Shown in pieces: positions 37,269 to 46,129 of a stretch of 64,000 bases of DNA. Under the pieces are notes generated by a model. It worked only from the letters and a program-made list of their open reading frames with translations, ran no database searches and was not told the origin of the DNA. The stretch covers positions 62,001 through 126,000 of the forward strand of contig NZ_BNCK01000008.1 in NCBI RefSeq assembly GCF_014656435.1. The letters are read 5' to 3'. The position numbers were made by a program, and so were the translations under genes. Positions within the stretch are counted from its first letter, which is position 1, and each line of letters opens with the position of its first letter. The stretch is from Thalassotalea marina. GTDB taxonomy: Bacteria; Pseudomonadota; Gammaproteobacteria; Enterobacterales; Alteromonadaceae.

Positions 37269-37952
37269 ATGCGATTATTGTTAGTTGAAGACGATTTAAA
37301 TTTACAGACGCAATTAAAAACACAACTTGAAAATGCTAAGTACAGTGTAGATTGTGCTGAAGATGGTGAAATAGGGCTGTATCAAGCAACTGAGTACCAA
37401 TATGATGCTGCGATAATCGATTTAGGTTTGCCAAAAATGGATGGCAAAACCTTAATTGAAACAATTCGTCAGCAAGACATTAAGTTTCCAATTATCGTAT
37501 TAACCGCGCGTGACCGTTGGCAAGATAAAGTGGAAGGCTTAGATGCCGGCGCAGACGATTATTTAACTAAGCCGTTTCAACCTGAAGAGTTATTAGCACG
37601 TTTAAACGCCTTAATTCGTCGCAGTGTAGGCCAAGCTAGCCCGGTTATTAATAATGGGCCTTTTTCACTAGATACTGCGAGCATGGAAGTTAAAGTTAAT
37701 GGTCAGGCGGTGTCTTTGAGCAGCTATGAATATAAAGTGTTTGAATATTTAACCTTACATTTGGGACAAGTGATTTCTAAAACACAATTAACTGAACATA
37801 TTTACGATCAAGACTTTGATCTTGATTCAAACGTAATAGAAGTGTTTGTACGACGCTTACGTAAAAAACTCGACCCTGACGCTGAGCTTCAATTTATCGA
37901 AACCATGCGTGGACAAGGTTATAAAATGCGAGTGTTCAACCCAACGAATTAA
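37269..37952 (+). CDS. OmpR-family response regulator (PhoP-like)
   Basis: 227 residues from the ATG at 37269. Receiver domain 1-115 with acidic pocket EDD (7-9), phosphoacceptor Asp51 in AIIDLGLPKMDG, and TARDRW, then Lys in YLTKPFQPEELLARL. Winged-helix effector domain about 130-225 (VSLSSYEYKVFEYL, SNVIEVFVRRLRKKL). It follows the PepSY gene by one base and precedes the kinase by six. The order and kinase type recall PhoP, but Mg control is not shown. Confidence 0.93.
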   Translation: MRLLLVEDDLNLQTQLKTQLENAKYSVDCAEDGEIGLYQATEYQYDAAIIDLGLPKMDGKTLIETIRQQDIKFPIIVLTARDRWQDKVEGLDAGADDYLTKPFQPEELLARLNALIRRSVGQASPVINNGPFSLDTASMEVKVNGQAVSLSSYEYKVFEYLTLHLGQVISKTQLTEHIYDQDFDLDSNVIEVFVRRLRKKLDPDAELQFIETMRGQGYKMRVFNPTN

Positions 37953-37958
37953 TGGATT

Positions 37959-39305
37959 ATGCCGTTGTCTTTTTTCCGTCAAAACTCTTTAAAGTCGCGC
38001 TTGTTGCTGAGCGCGATTTTTATGATCATAGTTATCTTGCCGTTAGTTGGCCTGCTTATTTCAAATGCTTATCAGCAGCACATGGAATCTGCCATTAAAA
38101 ATGAATTAACGGCGTATTCATATAGCTTATTGGCTGTTGCTGAGTTTGAAAATGGTCAATTGATCATGCCAGAGGCTTTAACTGAAAGTCGTTTTAATAC
38201 CAGTCAATCCGGTTTATATGCCACCATTACGCAATTGAGCAATGGGCAAAATTTATGGCAATCAGCATCTTTGTTGGCACTCAATGTTCCAAGGCGATTA
38301 CCGATTCCTGCTGTCGGCAATAACACCTTTGCCAGTATTACCTTAGAACGCAATCCACATTTTATTTATAGTTTTTCAGCTAGCTTTACCGATGATATTG
38401 GAGAACATGAAATTACGATTCATGTCATTCAAAACAAAGCGGCCTTTATTGAATTGATGGATGAGTTTCGCGGACAAATTGCCTTAGGCCTCATTGTATT
38501 AATGCTGGTGTTATTGTTATCACAATATGCGTGGCTGCAGTGGAGCTTAAAACCTTTACATACATTAACTGATGAAATTCACCGCATAGAGCAGGGCAAA
38601 AGCAAGCAGCTTGAGCAAGAGTATCCTATTGAGCTTGAGCAAGTCACCGAACAAATCAACACTTTATTACAAACTGAACAGGTACAACGCACCCGATACC
38701 GCAATGCTTTATCTGATCTGGCACACAGTTTAAAAACGCCATTAGCCGTGTTGCAGGGGCAAGTGAATATTGTAGGAACCAGTTTAAGTCAGGAGCAAAT
38801 TGATGTGATGAATTTAATGATCGAACATCAATTAAAGCGTGCTCAAAGTGCAGGGCAATCGGCATGGCATCTGGGGATAGAAATTGAACCCACGTTGAAA
38901 AAGCTAACTAATAGTTTGCAAAAAATTTACCGCGATAAGCAGTTGTCGATGAATGTTAATTTAACAGAAGACGCTATTTTTAAAGGTGATGAAGCTGATT
39001 TACTAGAAATATTAGGTAATTTGTTAGATAACGCATGTAAAGCGGCTCATTCGAGCGTGTCAATTGCTATTGTGCAACTTCATAAATGTTTAGAAATTTG
39101 TGTGCAAGACGATGGACAAGGCATAGCAGAAGAAAAGATAGAGCTTATTCTTCAACGAGGTAAACGAGCCGATACATATAGTCAAGGCCATGGTATTGGC
39201 CTTGCTATTGTTCGTGATTTAGTAGACAGCTACAAAGGAGAGCTACATATTGGTAGCTCTAGCTCGTTAGGTGGTGCTAAATTTACCCTGCGTTTTGAAC
39301 AGTAA
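37959..39305 (+). CDS. Sensor histidine kinase (PhoQ-like)
   Basis: 448 residues: membrane helix about 13-35, a periplasmic sensor of about 135 residues, second helix about 172-192, HAMP-like linker, dimerisation domain with His256 in LSDLAHSLKTPLAVLQGQ, and ATPase domain with LLDNACKAAHS, DDGQGIAEE and GHGIGLAIVRDLV. All catalytic boxes are intact. Its ligand may be periplasmic, perhaps with the PepSY protein as accessory. The 3' end overlaps the converging DUF6463-like gene by 23 bases. Confidence 0.93.
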   Translation: MPLSFFRQNSLKSRLLLSAIFMIIVILPLVGLLISNAYQQHMESAIKNELTAYSYSLLAVAEFENGQLIMPEALTESRFNTSQSGLYATITQLSNGQNLWQSASLLALNVPRRLPIPAVGNNTFASITLERNPHFIYSFSASFTDDIGEHEITIHVIQNKAAFIELMDEFRGQIALGLIVLMLVLLLSQYAWLQWSLKPLHTLTDEIHRIEQGKSKQLEQEYPIELEQVTEQINTLLQTEQVQRTRYRNALSDLAHSLKTPLAVLQGQVNIVGTSLSQEQIDVMNLMIEHQLKRAQSAGQSAWHLGIEIEPTLKKLTNSLQKIYRDKQLSMNVNLTEDAIFKGDEADLLEILGNLLDNACKAAHSSVSIAIVQLHKCLEICVQDDGQGIAEEKIELILQRGKRADTYSQGHGIGLAIVRDLVDSYKGELHIGSSSSLGGAKFTLRFEQ

Positions 39306-39669
39306 TCTGAGCTTTATTTGCGCCAATTAACAATACAATTCCTTGGATTATAAAAAGATAAGCCCCTGATATCGGCATAATAAAGGCGACAATCACACCG
39401 ATAACTATAAAGCTTAAGCCTAAAGATATCGGGGGCACAAAACCTTGGTCAATGGCTTTTTGTAACGTTAAACCAAAGGCCATCCAAAAAAAGCCAGTGA
39501 TCAAAAACCAAGAAATGGCTTCTCGGTCAAACAATACTTGCCCATCAACAATTGTGCTAGAAATCCACCCCGCATCTGACATATCGAGTAAAACAGGCCA
39601 ACCCATCACAAAGCCAATTAAGTTATGTAAAACACCAGTAGCAAATAAATAATAACCTGAATATTTCAT
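39283..39669 (-). CDS. DUF6463-like membrane protein
   Basis: 128 residues with four hydrophobic helices (about 5-24, 51-69, 79-97, 101-118). The start MKYSGYYLFATGVLHNLIGF and the FDREAISWFLITGFFWM segment look like the DUF6463 family, an assignment made from memory. Function unknown. It is last in the operon DUF2867 / TetR / this gene, with a one-base gap to the TetR gene. Confidence 0.65.
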   Translation of the reverse strand: MKYSGYYLFATGVLHNLIGFVMGWPVLLDMSDAGWISSTIVDGQVLFDREAISWFLITGFFWMAFGLTLQKAIDQGFVPPISLGLSFIVIGVIVAFIMPISGAYLFIIQGIVLLIGANKAQITVQNAG

Positions 39670-39670
39670 T

Positions 39671-40225
39671 TTACCGCTCCAGTTTCAATAATGATTTCAT
39701 ACCAAGTGTGGTGACGCGTAAAACTTCCTCAATACTTGGTGTTGGATAAATTTGCTGCATGCCTAAAAAATTAGCATAAGCCATTAGTGCGTAATCTTCG
39801 GCCAATTGAGGCGCTAAGCCTAAACCGACATAACACTCTGCTAAGTAGGCTTGGCGTTGTTTATCTATCTTCTCAAGGTGTGGTCTAATTGACGGCGTTT
39901 TTAATGCCCAAGCGCGAATATGCAGCTCAGTGCCTGTTTTATTGCTGGCGATTACTTGATCAAGCTTTTCAAGACGCTCAAGAGGTGAGCCTTTGGTGTT
40001 GGCTTGTTCTATAAAACTAACCGTCATCGATTGATACCAATACTCCATCAGTTGTTCGATAAAATCTGCTCTGGAGGCAAAATGGTGATAAAAGGAACCT
40101 TTTGAAACGCCCTTGGCATCACACAGGGGTTGTATTTTTAATCGCTCTGGACCATGTTTTTTTAATACAGCTAATGCAAAATCTAGCCAATCTTGTTTGG
40201 CTGCAGATATTTGATAATCAGTCAT
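39671..40225 (-). CDS. TetR family repressor
   Basis: 184 residues. N-terminal helix-turn-helix: FALAVLKKHGPERLKIQPLC, then AKGVSKGSFYHHFASRADFIEQ, a clear TetR pattern. The C-terminal helical domain has the sequence ELHIRAWALKTPSIRPHLEKI, seen in several unassigned TetR proteins. The ATG overlaps the stop of the DUF2867 gene (ATGA). The probable operator is the perfect 23-bp palindrome at 40754-40776 upstream of the operon, so it should be self-repressing. Confidence 0.88.
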   Translation of the reverse strand: MTDYQISAAKQDWLDFALAVLKKHGPERLKIQPLCDAKGVSKGSFYHHFASRADFIEQLMEYWYQSMTVSFIEQANTKGSPLERLEKLDQVIASNKTGTELHIRAWALKTPSIRPHLEKIDKQRQAYLAECYVGLGLAPQLAEDYALMAYANFLGMQQIYPTPSIEEVLRVTTLGMKSLLKLER

Positions 40226-40725
40226 ATTCTGCCTGCTTTACGTGCATTATTGATCACGGCTCTTGCAATAAAATAGTGAAAGGGCAAAACGCTATTCACA
40301 TAAAGTTTGCCCAAAAACGTTTTTTTAATGACCAGGGTAGAAACAATGATGTTGGTATCTGTTAACTTGACCGAAATAAAAAACTCCATGTGTTTATCTT
40401 CTGCTTGGTTAATGATCTCATCATCATGTTTTTCTGATACGGTTAAAAAGCCAGCTTTGTCGCCAACATCTAATTCGGTTTTTTCAGTCTTAAAATTAGC
40501 TTTGCCAACGTCAAAGCCAAACAGAGTAACAAGCTTATTTCGCAAACTCATTAGGGCTGTTACCCATGATGGCATGTAGTTAAAAATGGCGAATTGCGTT
40601 TCACTGGGGGAAAGTTCTGTTTTTTCTCTAGAGATAACCAGTGCATCTCTAAAGTAATTATTGCGAGACTTTTCGGCCAGCCGATCAGCAAAAGGGGCGG
40701 TTAATGAGGAAATAGCTGAAAACAT
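40222..40725 (-). CDS. DUF2867 family protein
   Basis: 167 residues. DUF2867 members have this length and the pattern seen here: FRDALVISREKTELSPSETQ, then WVTALMSLRNKLVTLFG, then TVSEKHDDEIINQAEDKHME, and a C-terminal VLPFHYFIARAVINNA. Function unknown; the fold is thought to be lipid-binding-like (inference). I use the ATG at 40725 because GGAAG sits five bases before it; an ATG four codons upstream lacks such a site. First gene of a repressor-controlled operon. Confidence 0.75.
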   Translation of the reverse strand: MFSAISSLTAPFADRLAEKSRNNYFRDALVISREKTELSPSETQFAIFNYMPSWVTALMSLRNKLVTLFGFDVGKANFKTEKTELDVGDKAGFLTVSEKHDDEIINQAEDKHMEFFISVKLTDTNIIVSTLVIKKTFLGKLYVNSVLPFHYFIARAVINNARKAGRI

Positions 40726-40753
40726 AAAATCTTCCATTGAATAGTTATCTGTT

Positions 40754-40776
40754 ACATACCATACCGTATGGTATGT
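40754..40776. promoter_or_regulatory. Perfect palindromic TetR operator
   Basis: ACATACCATAC (40754-40764) and GTATGGTATGT (40766-40776) are exact reverse complements around a single C. It lies 28 bases upstream of the DUF2867 start, in the promoter region of the operon that encodes the TetR protein. Confidence 0.88.
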
Positions 40777-40888
40777 TATGAGGCAATAAATTTAATATAG
40801 AAAATAGCTTTTATTTTATTCAGGTAACATTCAGTTTACATTCGCTACATTGTGAACTATCAGCAAAAAACACAAGCAGGTGGACATA

Positions 40889-42274
40889 ATGGCAGCAAAA
40901 AAATCATTATTGATAGCAGCGATGTTAACAGGGTTACTGAGCACTTCTTATCATGTAGAAGCAAGAGTTGTGAACAATCAAAGTGAAACTCAGGCAACTG
41001 TGTTTACAGAGGCTGAACTAGAGCAAATGCTTGCTCCTATTGCATTGTATCCAGATACCTTGCTGACACATATTCTTATCGCGGCAACGTACCCTATTGA
41101 AGTAATAGATGCAGATCGATTTATTAAAAATCATAAAAACTATACCGACAAAGAGCTTGCACGGTTAGTAGGTGAACAAGATTGGGACCCAAGTGTTAAG
41201 GCGTTAACCCGTTTTCCAAACATCATAGAAAAGCTAAGTACTGACTTAACTTGGATGCGCAATTTAGGTGATGCTTTTTTACAAGATGAAGAGCAAGTTT
41301 TGGCTGGGGTGCAGTCTTTACGTAAACGTGCCGATATTGCAGGTAACTTAGCACAAATGGACAATGTTGATATTATTCGTGAAAAGAAAACTATCATTAT
41401 TGAGCCACGTGAATCTGAAATAGTTTATGTACCTTACTACGATACTCGAGTGGTATATGGTGATTGGCGCTGGCGTCATTATCCGCCAGTATATTGGCAA
41501 CGACCTGTTCATTATAGCTATTATCATGGCCCGTTTTATTGGCGCTCAGGGGTAGATCTAGCACTCGACTTTTTCTTTGTTGGTTTACATTGGAATCATT
41601 ATAGGGTGGTACATAAGCACTATAAAAGTCGCTATCACTGGAAAAACCGTTATCACCGCAACCAACGAATTACAACTAGCCATGAAGTAAAACGCTGGGT
41701 TCATAATCCTCGCCATAGAAAAGGTGTGGCTTATCGAACACCTACGATAAAAACACGTTATGCAAGTCATCAACCGAGTTATCGTGAGGCAAAGTCAGTT
41801 CGTATTAAAGAGCGCAAAACATATCCGCATAAGAGTTCGTATCGTACAAAAGATTATGCCAGTTCACGTCATGAGAAGGTAAGCCATAGCTTAAAAGTAA
41901 ATCAGGCGGTGAAGGTTAACAAACACAGAGAAAAACATATTTCTCCTGTTAAAGCTAACCAGCCAACGGCTCGATTCCATGCTTCGAAAGCGCGTGATAA
42001 AGCGGAATTTAAAAGAGATAACCTAGCACGTAAACATATTGCTAAGGAGAAAAGTGAATATCGTCCAGTAAAACGCGAACAGGCTCGATACGAATCAGTA
42101 AAGTATAAAAGTCACATGAAGGAAAGATCGAAGCAATACAGCACGAAAGTAAAATCTCGTGAACGCCAATCGGCTCAGGGAGGCCACAAGCGTATGTCTC
42201 GCGCTAAAGTGGCAAGCGGTTCAAGCAACCACAAGTCGATGAAATCATCCAGTCGACAATTTAAAAATCATTAG
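40889..42274 (+). CDS. DUF3300 secreted protein with basic tail
   Basis: 461 residues from the ATG at 40889 (AGGTGG five bases upstream). Signal peptide about 1-26, then the DUF3300 region (about 35-200): LEQMLAPIALYPDTLLTHIL, ATYPIEVIDADRF, LTRFPNIIEKLSTDLTWMRN, LGDAFLQDEEQVL, IVYVPYYDTRVVYGDW. After a Trp/Tyr/His-rich stretch (about 195-260) the last 200 residues are of low complexity, dominated by Lys, Arg, His and Ser. The function is unknown. The charge would suit binding to polyanions such as lipopolysaccharide or extracellular DNA; that is inference. Confidence 0.85.
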   Translation: MAAKKSLLIAAMLTGLLSTSYHVEARVVNNQSETQATVFTEAELEQMLAPIALYPDTLLTHILIAATYPIEVIDADRFIKNHKNYTDKELARLVGEQDWDPSVKALTRFPNIIEKLSTDLTWMRNLGDAFLQDEEQVLAGVQSLRKRADIAGNLAQMDNVDIIREKKTIIIEPRESEIVYVPYYDTRVVYGDWRWRHYPPVYWQRPVHYSYYHGPFYWRSGVDLALDFFFVGLHWNHYRVVHKHYKSRYHWKNRYHRNQRITTSHEVKRWVHNPRHRKGVAYRTPTIKTRYASHQPSYREAKSVRIKERKTYPHKSSYRTKDYASSRHEKVSHSLKVNQAVKVNKHREKHISPVKANQPTARFHASKARDKAEFKRDNLARKHIAKEKSEYRPVKREQARYESVKYKSHMKERSKQYSTKVKSRERQSAQGGHKRMSRAKVASGSSNHKSMKSSSRQFKNH

Positions 42275-42295
42275 TGTTGCTGAATCCGCAGGTCT

Positions 42296-42327
42296 AATAC
42301 CGCTCACATGGAGGTGAAGCGGTATTA
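42296..42327 (+). terminator. Probable terminator after the DUF3300 gene
   Basis: AATACCGC-TCAC pairs with GTGA-(A)-GCGGTATT around ATGGAG, with one bulged A; followed by ATTATTTT. Confidence 0.65.
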
Positions 42328-42403
42328 TTATTTTAAATAACTACAGGTTGGTATAAGACACAGTGCTAAATCAAATAAGACAATAAATTAGCAGTCTCAT
42401 ACA

Positions 42404-42470
42404 TTTCTAGGTCGATATTTTTGTCTGAACTCAAAATAACGCACAAGTCAGTAAAAATAGCACCTAGAAA
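42404..42470. repeat. 67-base imperfect inverted repeat
   Basis: Ends TTTCTAGGT (42404-42412) and ACCTAGAAA (42462-42470) are perfect complements. Inside, a TATTTTT-containing arm pairs with a TAAAAATA-containing arm with few mismatches, giving a long hairpin. It lies just beyond the 3' end of the reverse M28 peptidase gene. It could be a small non-autonomous element or a structured 3' end. Confidence 0.5.
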
Positions 42471-42494
42471 AGCGTTGCTTATATGAAGATGAGC

Positions 42495-43823
42495 TTAATA
42501 AATTTTGCCACGACCAGCCACTTTACTAACATCAACACGTGTTGGTGTGATGCTGCCATCAACCAATCCTTGTGTTGAAATTGACAAGCTTTCGATCACT
42601 TGATGCATTGATTTCAAATCAAGACTTGCTAAATCATCTGTCACTTTATGGTAGTGCTGATCTTTATCTAATTGCGTACTACTAAAGCTGTGAGCTGGCA
42701 CACCTAAACGCGCTAGAGTGGCGTTATCTGAACGGTAAAACAGGTTTTGTTTAGGGTATGGATCAGCATGAATTTCGCCGTCTGTACCTGTTAATCGTTT
42801 ATTGAGTTCTTCACCTAATGAAGAGCGCTCCATGCCTGTCATCCAAATGCGGCCAGGGCCAAACTTTGATGGTTTACCGATCATTTCAATGTTGATCATC
42901 GCAACAACGTCGTCAGGATTAAGTTGTTGTGAAAAATAACGTGAACCAAAGCCGCCAATTTCCTCGGCAGTAAAAGCACTAAACATTAACGTACGTTTGT
43001 TATCGCCTTTTTTAGCAAAAAATTCTGCTAGGTTCATTATGGCAGTTGTACCTGATGCGTCATCATCGGCACCATTGTAAACAACATCGCCTTCACCTTC
43101 GCCAGCGCCTAAGTGATCATAGTGAGCAGAATAAAGCACAATTTCTTCTTTGCTTTCTTTACCTGGAAGTACACCCACTACATTGGTTAACTCGCGCTTT
43201 TTAATTTCTGTTTCAGCTTTTAAATCAATGCTGTTAACGCTAGTTTCTTCTGTTAACAACATTACAATTGCGCCTTGATGATCTAAATTTAGTTTATTTA
43301 AACCTCGGGCAAAATAACCGCTGTAACCAGCGAACATTTTTGCATGTTTTGGATTAACTAAAACTAAATGTTTTCCGCCATCATTATTCATCTGGCGAAT
43401 AATTTGGCGCATATCATCCTGCTCACCGATTACAGTTGTTTTAAAATCGTTAGTTGATTGCCAGTTAATTTGAGCAATGGTGCTAGCCATACCCAGTGAT
43501 TTTTCGTCTAGTGTTTTGCCATTTAGCGCAGCTGCAATTGACTTAGGTTTAATCGTAGTGATTTCAAACGTTTGCTTAAAGCTTGATTCGCCCGCCATAG
43601 GCATAAGTCCAATGGCTTTAAAACGATCGCTGATATAATCTGCTGCTTTGTCAATTTCTGGGCTGAAACTTGCGCGGCCTTTTAAATTGTCACTGGCTAA
43701 GAAAGTTATATCTTTTGTCATGGTGTCAAAAGAAATGTTGTTAGCGAGTGCACTTGAAGAAGCGCCAGTAAATAACGCAAATGAAAGAGCGGTGGCGATT
43801 AAGGTTTTTGTTGTTTTTGCCAT
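42495..43823 (-). CDS. Secreted M28 family zinc peptidase
   Basis: 442 residues. Signal peptide of about 27 residues (ends SSSALA). A PA-like insert occupies roughly residues 115-200, then the M28 zinc aminopeptidase core: YSAHYDHLGAGEGEGD (His, Asp), NGADDDASGT (bridging Asp), AFTAEEIGGFGSRYF (Glu pair), INIEMIGKP, YRSDNATLARLGVPA and HYHKVTDD (last His). All expected metal ligands are present. The likely role is release of N-terminal amino acids from peptides outside the cytoplasm. No partner genes adjoin. Confidence 0.92.
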   Translation of the reverse strand: MAKTTKTLIATALSFALFTGASSSALANNISFDTMTKDITFLASDNLKGRASFSPEIDKAADYISDRFKAIGLMPMAGESSFKQTFEITTIKPKSIAAALNGKTLDEKSLGMASTIAQINWQSTNDFKTTVIGEQDDMRQIIRQMNNDGGKHLVLVNPKHAKMFAGYSGYFARGLNKLNLDHQGAIVMLLTEETSVNSIDLKAETEIKKRELTNVVGVLPGKESKEEIVLYSAHYDHLGAGEGEGDVVYNGADDDASGTTAIMNLAEFFAKKGDNKRTLMFSAFTAEEIGGFGSRYFSQQLNPDDVVAMINIEMIGKPSKFGPGRIWMTGMERSSLGEELNKRLTGTDGEIHADPYPKQNLFYRSDNATLARLGVPAHSFSSTQLDKDQHYHKVTDDLASLDLKSMHQVIESLSISTQGLVDGSITPTRVDVSKVAGRGKIY

Positions 43824-43895
43824 TGTAATTACCTGAAAGAACTCAAAAGCTTACTATTGAGTATCTGTCAGGTATTTGCAATAGCTTTAAGCGGC

Positions 43896-44441
43896 TTATT
43901 GTGTTGCTAACTGTAAAGTTTCGCGTTCAATTAACAAAGATTCATCACCTATGGTTAACCAAAGTTGGCCATCTTGAATGCTGGCCTGAATTTCCATGGT
44001 ACGTTCTACAAGGCTTGCAAGATGTTCTAGCGCGCTATAGTCAAAGCGTTCAACCGTTAAATTATGATAGGTTGCCAACTTATTAACGTTTTGTTGCCAC
44101 CACACATCAAACGGTGAATGATAACCATAAAGTTTGGCTAACTTTGCTTTATTGCAGGCACGCTTAATACGTTTTTCGTCAGGTTGGCCAAGTTCAACCC
44201 ATAGTTCTATTTCGTCGTTATAGTTTTGCTGCCAAAGCACTGCTTCGTCTTCGTCGCTCACGCCTTTGCCAAACGTTAATGTTTCACTCGCATTTAAAAT
44301 AAAGGCCAAAATATGCGTCATCATGCGAAGGTCGGTTTCGGAAGGGTGTTGAGCTATCGTTAAACTTAAGGTGTCGTAATAATCACGATCCATATCCGAC
44401 AAATGAATAGTCGCTTTATAAATGGTTGATTTAAGAGCCAT
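43896..44441 (-). CDS. yaeQ: YaeQ family protein
   Basis: 181 residues, the length of E. coli YaeQ. Opening MALKSTIYKATIHLSDMDRDYY, then TLSLTIAQHPSETDLRMMTH, ELWVELGQPDEKRIKRAC and the C-terminal WLTIGDESLLIERE are family features. The fold is a PD-(D/E)XK nuclease-like one. It has been reported to compensate for loss of the RfaH elongation factor in Salmonella; the molecular role is not settled. Single gene. Confidence 0.9.
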   Translation of the reverse strand: MALKSTIYKATIHLSDMDRDYYDTLSLTIAQHPSETDLRMMTHILAFILNASETLTFGKGVSDEDEAVLWQQNYNDEIELWVELGQPDEKRIKRACNKAKLAKLYGYHSPFDVWWQQNVNKLATYHNLTVERFDYSALEHLASLVERTMEIQASIQDGQLWLTIGDESLLIERETLQLATQ

Positions 44442-44608
44442 AACGTCAGTTACTTTATAAATAATGGCGCAGATTGTACGTGTATTTTCGCCATATCAAA
44501 AACTATTTTTCAAATGAATGTTTGAGATAACAGTAATTAATTTAGTTGATGTAATATACGGTGATAAAGTAAATACTTACGTTTTATCGAATAGCTTGAG
44601 AGTTTAAT

Positions 44609-45727
44609 ATGACCTTTACTTCATTCATTCCTCCAGAACGCACATTAATGGGGCCAGGCCCATCTGATGTTAGCGCTCGAGTACTTTCTGCGTTAGCAAG
44701 GCCAACAATAGGACATTTAGACCCTAAATTTGTCGGCATGATGGATGAAGTAAAAGCCTTACTGCAATATGCGTTTCAAACAGAAAATGAAATGACGCTC
44801 GCTTTGTCGGCACCTGGTTCGGCAGGAATGGAGGCATGTTTTGTTAACTTAGTGCAACCACAAGACACCGTCGTGGTATGTCAAAACGGTGTGTTTGGCG
44901 GTCGTATGGCAGAAAATGTTAAACGTATTGGCGCTAACTTAGTCTTACTGGAGAGTGAATGGGGCAGAGCGGTAGATGCTCAAGCGCTCGACAATTTGCT
45001 AGAACAAACTCCCCAAGCGAAATTTGTTGCTTTTGTGCATGCAGAAACATCCACTGGCGCAAGATCTGATGCAAAAACCTTATGTGAAATTGCTCGTAAA
45101 CATCAATGTTTAACTATTGTTGATGCGGTAACTTCACTTGGGGGCAGTGAGCTTAGAGTTGATGAATGGGGAATCGATGCCATTTATTCTGGCAGTCAAA
45201 AATGTTTGTCCTGTGTACCTGGTATATCGCCCGTAAGCTTTAGTGACCGTGCCGTTGATATTATCAAGCATCGCGAAACACCCGTACCAAGCTGGTTTTT
45301 AGATCAATCGCTAGTGATGTCATATTGGTCTGGTGAAGGTAAACGTGCATACCACCATACCGCACCGGTTAATTCATTATATGCACTGCACGAGTCATTG
45401 GTGATATTACATGACGAAGGCTTGGAAAATAGCTGGCAACGCCATCAAGACATGCATCAGCTACTTGCGACAGGCCTTGAAAAATTAGGGGTAGATTTTG
45501 TTGTGCCACAAGCAGAGCGCTTAGCACAATTAAATACAGTGCTTATTCCACAAGGTATAGATGATGCTAAGGTTAGAGCTATATTACTTAACGACTACAA
45601 TTTAGAAATTGGTGCTGGCCTTGGGCAATTTGCAGGTAAAGCTTGGCGCATAGGCTTAATGGGACACAGTGCTAACAGAGCAAATGTTGCCCTTTGTTTA
45701 AGTGCGTTGAAAGAAGTGCTGGTGTGA
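44609..45727 (+). CDS. Class V aminotransferase, alanine-glyoxylate/serine-pyruvate type
   Basis: PLP enzyme of 372 residues. It starts with RTLMGPGPSDVSARVLSALA, has the cofactor-phosphate region SAPGSAGMEACFVNL, HAETSTGARSD, the PLP-ring aspartate in TIVDAVTSLGGSELRVD (Asp172) and the Schiff-base lysine in YSGSQKCLSCVPGISP (Lys198). These are the marks of the AGXT/SPT group that uses alanine or serine with glyoxylate or pyruvate. It probably links glyoxylate to glycine or serine metabolism. Complete; stands alone. Confidence 0.9.
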   Translation: MTFTSFIPPERTLMGPGPSDVSARVLSALARPTIGHLDPKFVGMMDEVKALLQYAFQTENEMTLALSAPGSAGMEACFVNLVQPQDTVVVCQNGVFGGRMAENVKRIGANLVLLESEWGRAVDAQALDNLLEQTPQAKFVAFVHAETSTGARSDAKTLCEIARKHQCLTIVDAVTSLGGSELRVDEWGIDAIYSGSQKCLSCVPGISPVSFSDRAVDIIKHRETPVPSWFLDQSLVMSYWSGEGKRAYHHTAPVNSLYALHESLVILHDEGLENSWQRHQDMHQLLATGLEKLGVDFVVPQAERLAQLNTVLIPQGIDDAKVRAILLNDYNLEIGAGLGQFAGKAWRIGLMGHSANRANVALCLSALKEVLV

Positions 45728-45768
45728 TAACTTTTGAGTTAACCAGACTAAAAAAATTGATTTAATAT

Positions 45769-45996
45769 TTAATTATCGACACTAAACCGCCAAAAACTAA
45801 ATGTATTGGCGGTTAAGTTACCATTATCGTCAAAATGGCTACCCGTGATATAGCTGTAGGGAATGTAACAATCACCGTTATCGCCAAAGTCTGCTCCCAA
45901 AGAGTTTCTGCAAATAAATACTTCTTTTTTATGATCAAATCCTAAGCACAAAAATGAATGCCCGCCTAGGCGCCTTTCAAAAGGAGAGGTAAACAT
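45769..45996 (-). pseudogene. C-terminal remnant of a papain-like (C1) cysteine peptidase
   Basis: A 75-codon open frame reading GGHSFLCLGFDHKKEVFICR, then NSLGADFGDNGDCYIPYSYI. This is the C-terminal third of a C1 peptidase, with the catalytic His (GGHS) and Asn (RNSLG) but without the N-terminal part carrying the active-site Cys. Upstream on the reverse strand (46000-46130) no frame continues the protein, and no ribosome-binding site precedes the ATG. I read it as the leftover of a deleted gene. A functional short peptide is possible but less likely. Confidence 0.7.
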
Positions 45997-46129
45997 TTGA
46001 TAGATTAACTAATTGAAATTAAGTAGTAAATTTGAAACGTTGAATTGTATCAATTGATGTTTATCTATTGCCTTTTTCTGGAGTGAAGTTATCTTATGTG
46101 TCAATTAAAGGATGCCATGATAATGAAAG

